The position numbers were made by a program, and so were the translations under genes. The notes under the pieces were generated by a model. That model made no database searches. It had not been told where the DNA came from and saw only the letters and a program-made list of their open reading frames with translations. Shown here piece after piece: positions 46,115-54,588 of a stretch of DNA of 64,000 nucleotides; position 1 is the first letter of the stretch; every line of letters begins with the position of its first letter. Source of the stretch: DATCDR01 sp036510575 (GTDB lineage: Bacteria > Actinomycetota > Acidimicrobiia > Acidimicrobiales > Bog-793); contig DATCDR010000036.1 of the NCBI GenBank assembly GCA_036510575.1, positions 62,001 to 126,000 on the forward strand. The letters run 5' to 3'.

Positions 46115-47058
46115 GCTTCGACCTCCCGGTAGCCGCGGGCTCTTCCGAGCACCGCTAGTGCCATCTTCCGACTTGCTTCATCGAGCATCTCGCCGCCGTC
46201 TCGAAGTGCTCCGAGAGCCTTATCGGTCGCCGCGTCGTCAAGCGTGCCGAGTATGGCCTCTGCGCGAGCGACGTCTTCACGGCTCGGCGTGAAGACCTCG
46301 TTCAAAATCGCCACCTGGTCGGGATGGATCGCCCACTTGCCGTCGAAGCCGAGCACCGCCGCCCGCGTGGCGAGCGCCCGCAGGCCGGCATCGTCGTCGA
46401 GCCGAAGATAGGGTCCGTCGAGCGCCAAAATTCCAGCTACCCGGGCGGCGAGCAACACCTTGGACAAGATGAAGTGGAAGTGATCGCCCCCATATGCGCT
46501 GACGTCTGCCCCGCCGACGAGCGCCGGCATCCCGAGCGACGCGGAGAGGTCGGCACGCCCAAGTGCGACGGAGTCGACGCGGGCCGAGGCCATGCAGATC
46601 TCATCGACGTTCGCCAGTCCGAGCGCGCTCTCGATCAGCACGTCGATACCGATTGACCCAATGGTCAGGCCCGCAGCGAACTCAAGATCGTGCAGAACAA
46701 GATCGAGCGCTACGACCTCTGCGGCTGAGTTCGTCTTCGGAAGCGCGATCGCGTCAAGTCGCGTCGCAGATGACGTGACGATGGCGATGAGGTCGCCGAT
46801 CGTCAAACCAGATGACCAGGCGTTCACGCGGACGGTCACCACGCGGTCCGCGAAGTCGAGCGACGCGAGTGCCCGCGAGGTCACCTCGCGGGCAAGCGCC
46901 TTGGCGTTCGCGGCGACGGCATCTTCTAGATCGATCAGCAGTGCGTCAGCGGGAAGTGTCGTCGACTTCTCGACAAAACGCTGGTTGGACCCGGGAAGGG
47001 CAAGCATCGAGCGGCGAGGTCTCGCGCGACGTCGATCCTCGTTGGTAGTAGCCGGCAT
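46111..47058 (-). CDS. HpcH/HpaI aldolase family, CitE/malyl-CoA lyase-like
   Basis: The 315-residue TIM-barrel enzyme begins RRSMLALPGSNQRFVEKS, the start of CitE-like lyases. It has ADALLIDLEDAVAANAKALA with the metal-binding acids, RVNAWSSGLTIGDL, LPKTNSAAEV, LIESALGLANVDEI and FDGKWAIHPDQVAILNEVF. Family members cleave or form acyl-CoA esters such as malyl-CoA, citryl-CoA or beta-methylmalyl-CoA. The sequence does not tell which. It starts at ATG 47058, three bases after the DUF885 gene, and overlaps the GT4 gene by four bases at its end. This is an odd coupling of a carbon-metabolism enzyme with glycan genes. I see no partner CitD or CitF gene. Confidence 0.83.
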   Translation of the reverse strand: MPATTNEDRRRARPRRSMLALPGSNQRFVEKSTTLPADALLIDLEDAVAANAKALAREVTSRALASLDFADRVVTVRVNAWSSGLTIGDLIAIVTSSATRLDAIALPKTNSAAEVVALDLVLHDLEFAAGLTIGSIGIDVLIESALGLANVDEICMASARVDSVALGRADLSASLGMPALVGGADVSAYGGDHFHFILSKVLLAARVAGILALDGPYLRLDDDAGLRALATRAAVLGFDGKWAIHPDQVAILNEVFTPSREDVARAEAILGTLDDAATDKALGALRDGGEMLDEASRKMALAVLGRARGYREVEA

Positions 47059-47061
47059 CGA

Positions 47062-48297
47062 TCAGGCCTGAAGATCGTCAGGGACGAGTTGTTCGGTGAT
47101 CAGCCGCTCAAATCTCTCGGGACGGCCGTCGACGAAGCGCCGACAAAGCGGCAGTCCCTCGACATAACACGAGATGTACGAGCGCCACGTCGGGTCCATC
47201 AAGAACTCGATCGACTTCTCCGCCCTGGCAGGTGGTAGAAGACCGAAGTGCGCGATCTCCTTGGCGACCACCTCTGGCGAAGCTCCGTCCTCATGAAGGC
47301 GGAACGCCGCATTGGCACGAACCGCTTGTAGCGCCTCACCTGCCTCGGCGACGACGGCGACGACGTCCGCGTCATAAGGGATGCCGAGCGGCACCAGGTG
47401 CTCTGCTACCAGCTGTTCGGGCCGCTTGCCCATCACGACCTCGAGCCCGAGATCGGCGAGTCCTTCGGCCAAGAGGCACTGTGGGGTGCCGACTAAGAAG
47501 ATCGACTCCTCATAGAAGTGGCGGCGGCGGACGAGCCCCACCTCTTTTCGGGTGTGCTCGGTGTGGTGCCCCGGATAGGCCTCGTGGGCGACGAGGTGCG
47601 CGAGTGAGCTCGACAGCACCGGAAGATCGGTATTGATCGCGACTTTGCTCGTTAACTCGCCGAGGTAGTAGTTAAAGCCGCTCCAGGGCTTGTTGGTCAC
47701 CAGGTCGAACTCGACCGACTCGCCATCTGGCAGGCCAAAAGCGGCGTAGGTGCGCGCCCGCAGATCCTCTGCGAGGGAGGCGATCGCTGGTCGGAGCAGC
47801 TCCGGCGGCACGGCAAGCGACTCACGCCAAGCGATCAGGCGCTCCGCGAGCGGCCCGGATCCGGGCACCACCGACTCCAGGTTCTTGTGCGCCTCGAGGA
47901 TCTCCTCTTCTGGAAAGCGCGTCGGGCGCACGCCGTAACAAGCAGCAACCTCATCGGCGTAACCAATCGCCTCGCCGCTAAGGATTCGGGCGCTCGTCAG
48001 CAGTCCGATCGTCTGGGCGCGAAGCCACCTCCGACGCCGGGCATCCTCGCCCTCGACGGGTTGCCCGGCGTCGGCCATCGGTGAGCCGAGCGGCTCGCCG
48101 GCGTCAAGGGCGGCGAGCAGGGACCGCACGTCGCGCTGCAACACGTCGGGACCAACCATCGGAGCGGTCGCGGCAAAGGCGGCGAGCGCCGGCGGACCGT
48201 AGTACGCGTCGACGAATCCGTCGATATGGCGACCAAGAGCAAGTCCGAGCTCGATGTATCGGGTTACGAGCCCGCCGGTGGAAGTCGAGGGAGCCAC
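47062..48297 (-). CDS. DUF885-family metallopeptidase-like protein
   Basis: The 411-residue protein has the DUF885 zinc-site signature as LVAHEAYPGHHTEHTRKEVG, where HEAYPGHH supplies an H-E-x3-H-type metal site. EGLADLGLEVVMGKR downstream provides a further acid. The N-terminus has a YIELGLALGRHIDGFVDAYY helix and no signal peptide. Most DUF885 proteins are about 550-600 residues, so this is a short member. No biochemical activity is well established for the family, though peptidase folds are predicted. It begins a minus-strand run with the CitE-like gene downstream (three-base gap). The physiological role is unknown. Confidence 0.75.
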   Translation of the reverse strand: MAPSTSTGGLVTRYIELGLALGRHIDGFVDAYYGPPALAAFAATAPMVGPDVLQRDVRSLLAALDAGEPLGSPMADAGQPVEGEDARRRRWLRAQTIGLLTSARILSGEAIGYADEVAACYGVRPTRFPEEEILEAHKNLESVVPGSGPLAERLIAWRESLAVPPELLRPAIASLAEDLRARTYAAFGLPDGESVEFDLVTNKPWSGFNYYLGELTSKVAINTDLPVLSSSLAHLVAHEAYPGHHTEHTRKEVGLVRRRHFYEESIFLVGTPQCLLAEGLADLGLEVVMGKRPEQLVAEHLVPLGIPYDADVVAVVAEAGEALQAVRANAAFRLHEDGASPEVVAKEIAHFGLLPPARAEKSIEFLMDPTWRSYISCYVEGLPLCRRFVDGRPERFERLITEQLVPDDLQA

Positions 48298-48343
48298 GCA
48301 CGAGAGGCTACCGTTTTGCCCCGCTCGGACCTCGGCAGGGCCG

Positions 48344-49243
48344 CTACTGCTGTCGGGCGAACCCGAGAAGCTCAGAAGGTGCCCGGCACTCGGCTCGGCG
48401 AAGCGCGAGCTGCGGAACCGCCCGTCCTCGCGGCCCGACCACAGCAGCTACCCGCTCGGCCTCGAGGAAGGCCACGTGCCGATGGTGCCGAGTCGAGCGC
48501 ACGCCTCCGCTCCCACGAAGGAGGGCGAAGTCGTCATCCTCGTCGTCTTCGAGGTCGAAACCGGCGAGTGCCGTCGCATCTGTCGAGACGGTCCGGTCCA
48601 CGATCTCGGCGAACAGCTCAGCAGGCAACACCCGGCCGACACCGGTTGTGACCCAACAGGGCACATCCGCCATGCTCGCGGCAGTCGCGAGCACTTTTTG
48701 GTCCCGGTCGACGAGAAATCCGGATGGCCCGGCGGCGAGCGCCTCGAGCACCAGCAGATGAGGTCCCTCGCCCATCATCTCGGCGCCCTCGACATCGAAG
48801 TCGCGCGCATCGATCCCGATGACGTCAGCCACCCTGCTCAGCCGTCGGAGGACCTCGTTTAAGCGGTACGGCATACCAACGACGGTGACCGACAGATCAG
48901 GACGCAGGTTCAACGCAGCTGCGAGACCTGCCTTGGCTGGAATCACCACGGAAGCACCGCCTGGAAAACTGGCAGCGAGCTCCTCTGCCGTCGGGTCGTC
49001 CGCGAGTGCTTCGATCGCGGCATAGGCCGCATCGAAGGGTTCATCGGCGACGATCACCTTCGCGGCGACCCACCACAACGGGCCGCAACTCGGGTGCGCC
49101 TCGATCAGCCGCCGACAGGCAGGGACGAGGGCCTGCGCCTCGTAGGTGAGCGATCCGAGTGCCTCCGCCGCTTCTTGCGCGAGTAGGACCGGATCGACGT
49201 CGCCGGCGCGGGCGACGTGACGAAGCCTCTCGATCGGATGCAC
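48344..49243 (-). CDS. Conserved hypothetical protein, possibly eIF2B-like
   Basis: The 299-residue soluble protein is alanine-rich and has no signal peptide. A central stretch reads GEGPHLLVLEALAAGPSGFL and then ATAASMADVPCWVTTGVGRV. The order of an aspartate-containing strand, a glycine loop and a V-P-x-W-V strand resembles the C-terminal domain of eIF2B-alpha/MtnA-like proteins, which bind phosphorylated sugars or nucleotides. This is a resemblance, not an identification. GTG 49243 is the likely start; a frame to 49336 adds a low-complexity stretch. It ends 46 bp before the DUF885 gene and is divergent from the NlpC/P60 gene. Confidence 0.5.
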   Translation of the reverse strand: MHPIERLRHVARAGDVDPVLLAQEAAEALGSLTYEAQALVPACRRLIEAHPSCGPLWWVAAKVIVADEPFDAAYAAIEALADDPTAEELAASFPGGASVVIPAKAGLAAALNLRPDLSVTVVGMPYRLNEVLRRLSRVADVIGIDARDFDVEGAEMMGEGPHLLVLEALAAGPSGFLVDRDQKVLATAASMADVPCWVTTGVGRVLPAELFAEIVDRTVSTDATALAGFDLEDDEDDDFALLRGSGGVRSTRHHRHVAFLEAERVAAVVGPRGRAVPQLALRRAECRAPSELLGFARQQ

Positions 49244-49365
49244 GATGCCGACGCTACCGGCGCGCGTGGCACCTGTGGCGCCTGTGCAGCAGTTTGGCCC
49301 AGAAAACACAGAAAACTCGGCCCTACTTGCGATCACAAGGTCCCACCACTACCGTCGCTCGGATC

Positions 49366-50487
49366 GTGCAACTCCCCGATCTGCCCGTACGGGCCAGGCG
49401 AGCAGTCCGAAGCCAGCGCGCAGTCGCCCCTCGGGTCGCGACATGCTTCGCGCTCTCCATCCTTGGATGGATGGCCGTCCCGACGAGCCCGAGCGATGCC
49501 ACGTCGAGTACGACGCTTCGTGCCGAGGCGGTTCATCTCGCCGGCGAGATCGACACCTTGAACACCAAGATCGAGATCCTGTCCGAGGAGTACGACCAGG
49601 CGTCTGGACATCTGAGCGTGATCCGCCATCAGCTCGCCGGTGACGAGCACGCGATCACGATTGCACAGTCGAACGTCACCCTCGACACGGCAAAGCTGAC
49701 GAATCAAGCAGTGAACGCCTACGTCAACGCCGGAGCCGAGACCGCGTTCTCTGCGGTGATCTCAAAGAGCGGCAACTCCTTGCCGCTGCAGCAGACCTAC
49801 CTCGCGGTGGCTTCGGGAAACCTCTCGAGCGATGTCACGACACTCGAGAACTCCAAGTACGCACTGCACGAGCGCGGACTCGCGCTCTCGAGCGAGGAAG
49901 CACAAGCTGCTGCCACAACGGCGACGCTGGCCGCTGCCCAGTCCAACGCCGCCAACCTTGCGAGTCAGCTGAGGTCGACGCTCGATGGAGTGAACGGTCA
50001 GCTCGCGACCGCCGTTGCCGCACAAGAGGCGGCACAACAAGAGGCTGCGAACCAGGCTGCCGCTGCGGAAGCGGTCCAGGCGAGCGTGGCGACGCCGCCT
50101 CCCGTCGTTGCACCTGCGCCAACGACAGCTGGTAGCTCAACAAGTGGCGCGAGCGCTATTCATGCAGCCGAGACACAGCTTGGCGTTCCCTACGTCTGGG
50201 CCGGTGCGTCACCTGGGGGCTTTGACTGCTCAGGCCTGGCGATGTGGGCATGGGGACAAGCAGGTGTGAGCCTTCCCCACTCCGCCCAGGCGCAGTACGA
50301 CTCGGTCGAACACGTCAGCCTGAGCGATCTCGAGCCGGGCGACCTGATCTTTTATGCAGATGGTGGGTACATCTACCACGTCGTGATGTACGTAGGCGGG
50401 AACGAAGTGATCCAGGCAGAAAATACCGGCACGAACGTCATGTACACCTCGATCCCGCCGGGTCCCTACGGGGCAGGAAGGCCCTAG
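49366..50487 (+). CDS. Secreted NlpC/P60 peptidoglycan hydrolase
   Basis: The 373-residue protein starts with an arginine-rich stretch and a hydrophobic core ending near SILGWMAVPTSPSDA, a probable signal peptide. A coiled coil of ~200 residues follows (LAGEIDTLNTKIEILSEEYD is typical), then an alanine/proline linker and a C-terminal NlpC/P60 domain. The catalytic cysteine is in GGFDCSGLAMWAWGQAGVSL, and the catalytic histidine in YIYHVVMYVGGNEVIQA. These enzymes cut the D-Glu–diamino acid bond of peptidoglycan stems. The layout matches actinobacterial RipA/RPF-type hydrolases. I chose GTG 49366, because the frame before it is arginine-rich and overlaps the divergent gene. Confidence 0.87.
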   Translation: MQLPDLPVRARRAVRSQRAVAPRVATCFALSILGWMAVPTSPSDATSSTTLRAEAVHLAGEIDTLNTKIEILSEEYDQASGHLSVIRHQLAGDEHAITIAQSNVTLDTAKLTNQAVNAYVNAGAETAFSAVISKSGNSLPLQQTYLAVASGNLSSDVTTLENSKYALHERGLALSSEEAQAAATTATLAAAQSNAANLASQLRSTLDGVNGQLATAVAAQEAAQQEAANQAAAAEAVQASVATPPPVVAPAPTTAGSSTSGASAIHAAETQLGVPYVWAGASPGGFDCSGLAMWAWGQAGVSLPHSAQAQYDSVEHVSLSDLEPGDLIFYADGGYIYHVVMYVGGNEVIQAENTGTNVMYTSIPPGPYGAGRP

Positions 50488-50507
50488 CCCGACAATACGC
50501 GGGCGAT

Positions 50508-51035
50508 CTAGCTCCTCGAGCGACGCGCGATCTCGAGCCCTGGCGCGAACCATGGCGCGAACTCGGCGGTCCGCGCTGCGTCATCGAAGGCCTCAGGCGG
50601 CAACAAGCGCCACTCCGCTACCTCGCTCGGGTCCGGGTGGATGATCCCCGCGATGCCGCCGACGAGCACCCAGTCGAACTCATGCTCGATGAGGCCTGAA
50701 CTCGAGCAACTCGCTCGGTAAGTGAAGTTGCCAACAACTCGCAACTCGCAGGTGATGCCGAGCTCCTCTTTCACGCGCAACTCCGCTGACGTGATCAGAT
50801 CCTCGCCTGGCTGGGGGTGGCTGCAGCAGCTGTTCGCCCACATCAGCGGGAAGTGGTACTTCGTGGCTGCTCTTCGCTGGATCAACAAGCTGCCGTCGGG
50901 CGCGAACAAGAAGACGGAAAAGGCCAGGTGAAGGTGGCCGGGCGGCTGGTGCACCTCCAGCTTGTCGGCGACGCCAACCTCAGTGCCGTCGACGTCGACC
51001 AGGACGGCCTGGCTGCGCCCGAACTCTTCAGCCAC
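50508..51035 (-). CDS. idi: Isopentenyl-diphosphate delta-isomerase, type I
   Basis: The 175-residue Nudix-fold enzyme interconverts IPP and DMAPP for isoprenoid synthesis. It has the active-site cysteine in MWANSCCSHPQPGED, the Nudix-like SAELRVKEELGI, and the catalytic glutamate region GLIEHEFDWVLVG. HLHLAFSVFLFAPDGSLLIQ and RRAATKYHFPLMW are typical of type I Idi. No membrane helices are present. It is convergent with the NlpC/P60 gene with a 20-bp gap. The first ~20 residues are variable in the family, so an internal start is possible. Type I isomerases are common in actinobacteria. Confidence 0.9.
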   Translation of the reverse strand: MAEEFGRSQAVLVDVDGTEVGVADKLEVHQPPGHLHLAFSVFLFAPDGSLLIQRRAATKYHFPLMWANSCCSHPQPGEDLITSAELRVKEELGITCELRVVGNFTYRASCSSSGLIEHEFDWVLVGGIAGIIHPDPSEVAEWRLLPPEAFDDAARTAEFAPWFAPGLEIARRSRS

Positions 51036-51337
51036 CTGTCCTCCTCGCTCAAATGGTTCGCCGAATCGTATCGACCCGAGGCGCGGATCTCGGGGATCTA
51101 GCCCAGGCGGTGCAAGAGCACCTCGACGCCTCCCGCCGCTAGCTCGGAGCCGGCCGGCGAGCCGTGTTCGATCTCAGGCGGCAAAGCGCGATGAACTCGT
51201 TCATATGGCGTTCACAAATCCGATACGACATCGAAATCGAAAGCTGCAAACGTAGGCGGGTGGACCCTGGCGGCCCCCTTATCAGGCTGCCTGGGTCACT
51301 GCCCGAAACCATTTGAGACCAACCGTAGGAGTCGTAC
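51036..51337. other. Intergenic control region before glutamine synthetase
   Basis: These 302 bases separate idi from the divergent glutamine synthetase gene. No gene is recognised. GTAGGAG stands about nine bases before the GTG at 51338 and serves as ribosome site. Promoters for both genes should lie here, but no clear -10/-35 pair or GlnR-like box was identified. Confidence 0.45.
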
Positions 51338-52345
51338 GTGAGCTACCAAGCTGAGTACATCTGGATCGACGGAACCGAGCCGAGTCCGCTGATGCGTTGC
51401 AAGACGAAGATCATGGCGGACGGGAAAGAACCGCCGATCTGGGGATTTGACGGCTCCAGCACGAATCAGGCGCCAGGGAAGGCCTCGGACTGCGTGCTCC
51501 AGCCCGTCTTGGTGCTGCCCGACCCGATCCGAGGAGGCAAGAACGTCCTCGTGCTCTGTGAGGTGCAGCTCACCGACTTCACGCCGCACCCTACGAACAC
51601 TCGCGCGACCTGCGTGGCGGTAGCCGAGCGGTTCAAGGACCAGGAGCCGATGTTCGGCATCGAGCAGGAGTACACCTTCTTCAAGGACGGTCGGCCGCTT
51701 GGATGGCCAGAGATCGGCTACCCGGCTCCCCAGGGTCCGTACTACTGCGGCGTCGGCGGCGAGTTCATGGTCGGGCGCGACATCGTCGAGCGCCACACCG
51801 CGGCTTGCATCGAGGCGGGCATCGGCATCGAGGGCACGAACGCCGAGGTCATGAAGGGCCAGTGGGAGTTCCAGGTCGGGATACTCGGCGCCCCGGCGGT
51901 CGGTGACCACCTGTGGGTCGCGCGATGGCTATTGAACCGCATCTCGGAGGACTACGGCGTCCAGGCGAGCTTCGCGGCGAAGCCGATCCCAGGTGATTGG
52001 AACGGAGCGGGAGCGCACACCAACTTCTCAACCAAGGCCATGCGGGCCGATGGAGGCTTCGACGCGATCGTCGCAGGAGCCGAGGCACTCGGCACCCGCG
52101 TCGAGGAGCACATCGACGGCTACGGAGCTGACATCAAGAGCCGCCTGACCGGCGCGCACGAGACTGCACCCTGGAACGAGTACAGCTACGGCGTGTCGAA
52201 CCGAGGTGCATCCGTCCGAATCCCCTGGCAGGTCGACAAGGACAAGAAGGGCTACCTCGAAGACCGTCGTCCAAACGCCAACGCCGACCCCTACACGGTC
52301 TCACGTCTCGTGATGGAGACGATCTGCGGAGCTGCAGCGAAGTAG
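51338..52345 (+). CDS. glnII: Glutamine synthetase type II (eukaryote-like)
   Basis: The 335-residue enzyme joins ammonia to glutamate with ATP. The N-terminus has YIWIDGTEPSPLMRCKTK and WGFDGSSTNQAPGKASDC, the GSII beta-grasp start. The metal and ATP sites appear as FGIEQEYTFF (metal glutamate), GINAEVM-type EGTNAEVMKGQWEFQVG and NGAGAHTNFSTKAM. The C-terminal stretch has VRIPWQV and YLEDRRPNANADPY. The length and these stretches exclude the longer GSI type, which carries an adenylylation tyrosine loop. GSII is known from rhizobia, streptomycetes and eukaryotes. Its GTG start is preceded by GTAGGAG. A strong terminator follows at 52367. It is a single-gene unit. Confidence 0.93.
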   Translation: MSYQAEYIWIDGTEPSPLMRCKTKIMADGKEPPIWGFDGSSTNQAPGKASDCVLQPVLVLPDPIRGGKNVLVLCEVQLTDFTPHPTNTRATCVAVAERFKDQEPMFGIEQEYTFFKDGRPLGWPEIGYPAPQGPYYCGVGGEFMVGRDIVERHTAACIEAGIGIEGTNAEVMKGQWEFQVGILGAPAVGDHLWVARWLLNRISEDYGVQASFAAKPIPGDWNGAGAHTNFSTKAMRADGGFDAIVAGAEALGTRVEEHIDGYGADIKSRLTGAHETAPWNEYSYGVSNRGASVRIPWQVDKDKKGYLEDRRPNANADPYTVSRLVMETICGAAAK

Positions 52346-52366
52346 TTCCGGCTCCCTTTGTTACGT

Positions 52367-52412
52367 CGAACGCACCCAGTGGCCGCTTTGGCCACTGGGT
52401 GCGTTCGCTTTT
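52367..52412 (+). terminator. Rho-independent terminator after glnII
   Basis: A perfect 18-bp stem (52367-52384 paired with 52390-52407) begins CGAACGCACC, with a 5-base loop GCTTT, and is followed by CTTTT. It starts 22 bases after the glutamine synthetase stop. Because the stem is perfectly symmetrical it may also act on the minus strand. Confidence 0.9.
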
Positions 52413-52495
52413 CGGCCTTCGTCGATTCATGACCCGTCGTCTAACCTCTCGCCTCGTGACCGGCCAGATGCCGGAACGGACTTGGGGAGGTCAAG

Positions 52496-53326
52496 ATGCG
52501 GTTCGCGACGGTGAGAACGGCTTCGGGCACGAGCGCAGCGCGACTCGACGGGGATGACCTCGTTTTGTTGAAGGCGACCGACGTCGGCGCGCTACTCGCC
52601 GAGGGCGATCTCGATCGAGCAGGTCACGACGAGTCCGGCGGCTCGGTCAAGGCAGCAGATGCGGACTTCGCAACGTTGGTGACTCGCCCGTCGAAGGTCT
52701 TCTGCGTCGGCCTCAACTATCGGAGCCACATCCTCGAGACCGGCAACACCCTCCCGGAGTACCCGACGCTCTTCGCCAAATTCACCGCGGCGCTGATCGG
52801 CGCGCACGACGACATCATCTTGCCGAGCGTCTCACAGCGTGCGGACTGGGAAGTGGAGATCTGCGTCGTGATCGGCTCCCCACTCCGGCATGCGAGTCGC
52901 GAGGAAGCACAACTCGGCATCGCCGGCTACACGGTGTTGAACGACATCTCCATTCGCGACTACCAGCGGCGCACGAGCCAGTGGCTCCAAGGCAAGACCT
53001 TCGAGAACACCACACCGGTTGGCCCCTACCTCGTCACCGGCGACGAGATCGGCGAAGGCCTCGACCTCGAAGTTCGCTGCGAGGTCGACGGCCAGGTGAT
53101 GCAGCTCGATCGCACGAGTGAGCTGGTGTTCGGGGCGCTCGACGTGGTGACGTACTGCTCGGACGTCCTCACGCTGCAGCCCGGTGATCTGCTCTCCCTC
53201 GGCACGACCGGTGGCGTCGGTGATGCTCGGGACCCGAAGGTCTCCCTCAGGGCGGGTCAGGTAGTTCGCACTTCCATCGAGGGCATCGGCGAGTGCGTCA
53301 ACACCTGTGTCGACGAAGTCGCCTGA
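52496..53326 (+). CDS. Fumarylacetoacetate hydrolase family protein
   Basis: The 276-residue protein has the FAH fold: KVFCVGLNYRSHILETG with the N-terminal catalytic histidine loop, PTLFAKFTAALIGAHDDIIL, and WEVEICVVIG with the metal-binding glutamates. GYTVLNDISIRDYQRR has the metal aspartate, and QGKTFENTTPVGPYLVTGDE follows. Members include hydratases and decarboxylases such as HpaG/MhpD-like enzymes and oxaloacetate decarboxylase (FAHD1-like); the sequence does not decide among them. The ribosome site GGGGAGG at 52485-52491 is strong. It stands between the glnII terminator and a small coiled-coil gene. Confidence 0.87.
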   Translation: MRFATVRTASGTSAARLDGDDLVLLKATDVGALLAEGDLDRAGHDESGGSVKAADADFATLVTRPSKVFCVGLNYRSHILETGNTLPEYPTLFAKFTAALIGAHDDIILPSVSQRADWEVEICVVIGSPLRHASREEAQLGIAGYTVLNDISIRDYQRRTSQWLQGKTFENTTPVGPYLVTGDEIGEGLDLEVRCEVDGQVMQLDRTSELVFGALDVVTYCSDVLTLQPGDLLSLGTTGGVGDARDPKVSLRAGQVVRTSIEGIGECVNTCVDEVA

Positions 53327-53379
53327 TCAACCGCTCGACTTATCGGCTCGCGAGTTCGACGTGAGGTCGTACTGAGGAG

Positions 53380-53628
53380 ATGCCACTCTTTTCCAGTAGG
53401 CGGACGCACGCGACGAGCGAAGATATGCCAGAGGCCAGGCTGCGCAAGGCCGAAGCAGCGTCGCAGGCGCGTCTTGACGCGATGCACGCCAGGGTCGAGA
53501 TCGAGAGCAAGCTCCGCGACATCGGTCAGCTCATCTACGGCGAGCGGACCGGGCGATCAGAGGGGGGTGACGCCGAAGTGATCGACCGCCTCGTGGAGGA
53601 GATCCGGGCACTGGAGTTTCCAAGCTGA
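53380..53628 (+). CDS. Small coiled-coil protein, unrecognised
   Basis: The 82-residue protein is highly charged, with a long helix reading RLRKAEAASQARLDAMHARV and then ELDIGQLIYG-like and EVIDRLVEEIRALEF segments. The start is ATG at 53380 with GAGGAG directly upstream. It lies 53 bp after the FAH-family gene on the same strand and ends 33 bp before the convergent era gene. No enzyme motif or membrane helix is seen. Its function is unknown; the ribosome site and codon use support a real gene. Confidence 0.6.
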   Translation: MPLFSSRRTHATSEDMPEARLRKAEAASQARLDAMHARVEIESKLRDIGQLIYGERTGRSEGGDAEVIDRLVEEIRALEFPS

Positions 53629-53661
53629 GGCTCGCAACCAAGCATCTGCTTCGACGATGCC

Positions 53662-54588
53662 TCAGTAACCCAGCCGGTCGATGACCTCGGTTCGACGCTG
53701 CCAGTCGCGTTCGACACGCACGACGAGGTCGAGATAGGTGCCGTCTGGCAACTGCGCCCTCGCGGCCTCGCCGGCAGCTTTCAGCACCGCACCACCGTGG
53801 CCGATCACGATTCCTTTTTGCGAGTCGCGCTCGACGAGGATCTCACAGCGCACATAGGGCCACTCCCACTCGACGACCCGGCACGCGATCGAATGCGGCA
53901 GCTCCTCTCGTGCCACTCGCAGCAGCTGCTCACGCACGAGCTCGGCGACGAAGACCGGGTCCGGCGTGTCACGCACGACGTCCGCGTCGTAAAAGCGAGG
54001 ACCAAGCGACAAGCGACCGACGAGGTGGTTCACGAGCTCGGGAACACCCCTGCCGGTCCGCGCCGAGACCGGGAAGAACTCCGAGTCGTCAAGACCGAGC
54101 TCCGTCTGGGCGTGTTCGAGCTGTTCGAAGACTTTTTTCGGGTCGACGGCGTCGAGCTTGTTGACGACGACGATCGAATTCTTCGGAAGCCTGGCCGCGA
54201 CGAAGCGATCGCCCGGACCGATCGGTGAGGATGCCTCGATCACTAACACGTTGACATCAACGTCGGCAAAGGTCGCTGTCGCCGTCGCGTTCAGCCGCGT
54301 GCCGAGCTCGGTTCGAGGACGGTGGATGCCGGGCGTGTCGACAAAGACGATCTGATAGCCCTCACCGTTCAAGACGCCCCGGATCGCGGTGCGCGTCGTG
54401 TTCGGGTTCCACGACGTGATCGAGACCTTCTCGCCGAGGATCCGGTTCAAAAGCGTCGACTTGCCGACATTTGGTCGACCGACGATCGAGACGAAGCCGG
54501 ATCGGAAGCCCTCGCTCGGCTCACCTTCATCGTGAGCAGGTGCGCCCGTCGTGGCGTCATCTGAGGTGGCGTTCACTGGATCGCTCAC
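53662..54588 (-). CDS. era: GTPase Era
   Basis: The 308-residue GTPase binds 16S rRNA and takes part in 30S subunit maturation. The GTPase domain shows G1 SIVGRPNVGKSTLLNRI, G3 as FVDTPGIH, G4 as VVVNKLDAV and G5 as PVSARTGRG. The C-terminal KH domain has KGIVIGHGGAVLKAAGEAAR. The first ~30 residues are an acidic extension common in actinobacteria. The start is GTG overlapping the corC stop as GTGA. It is the last gene of the minus-strand housekeeping run. Confidence 0.95.
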   Translation of the reverse strand: MSDPVNATSDDATTGAPAHDEGEPSEGFRSGFVSIVGRPNVGKSTLLNRILGEKVSITSWNPNTTRTAIRGVLNGEGYQIVFVDTPGIHRPRTELGTRLNATATATFADVDVNVLVIEASSPIGPGDRFVAARLPKNSIVVVNKLDAVDPKKVFEQLEHAQTELGLDDSEFFPVSARTGRGVPELVNHLVGRLSLGPRFYDADVVRDTPDPVFVAELVREQLLRVAREELPHSIACRVVEWEWPYVRCEILVERDSQKGIVIGHGGAVLKAAGEAARAQLPDGTYLDLVVRVERDWQRRTEVIDRLGY

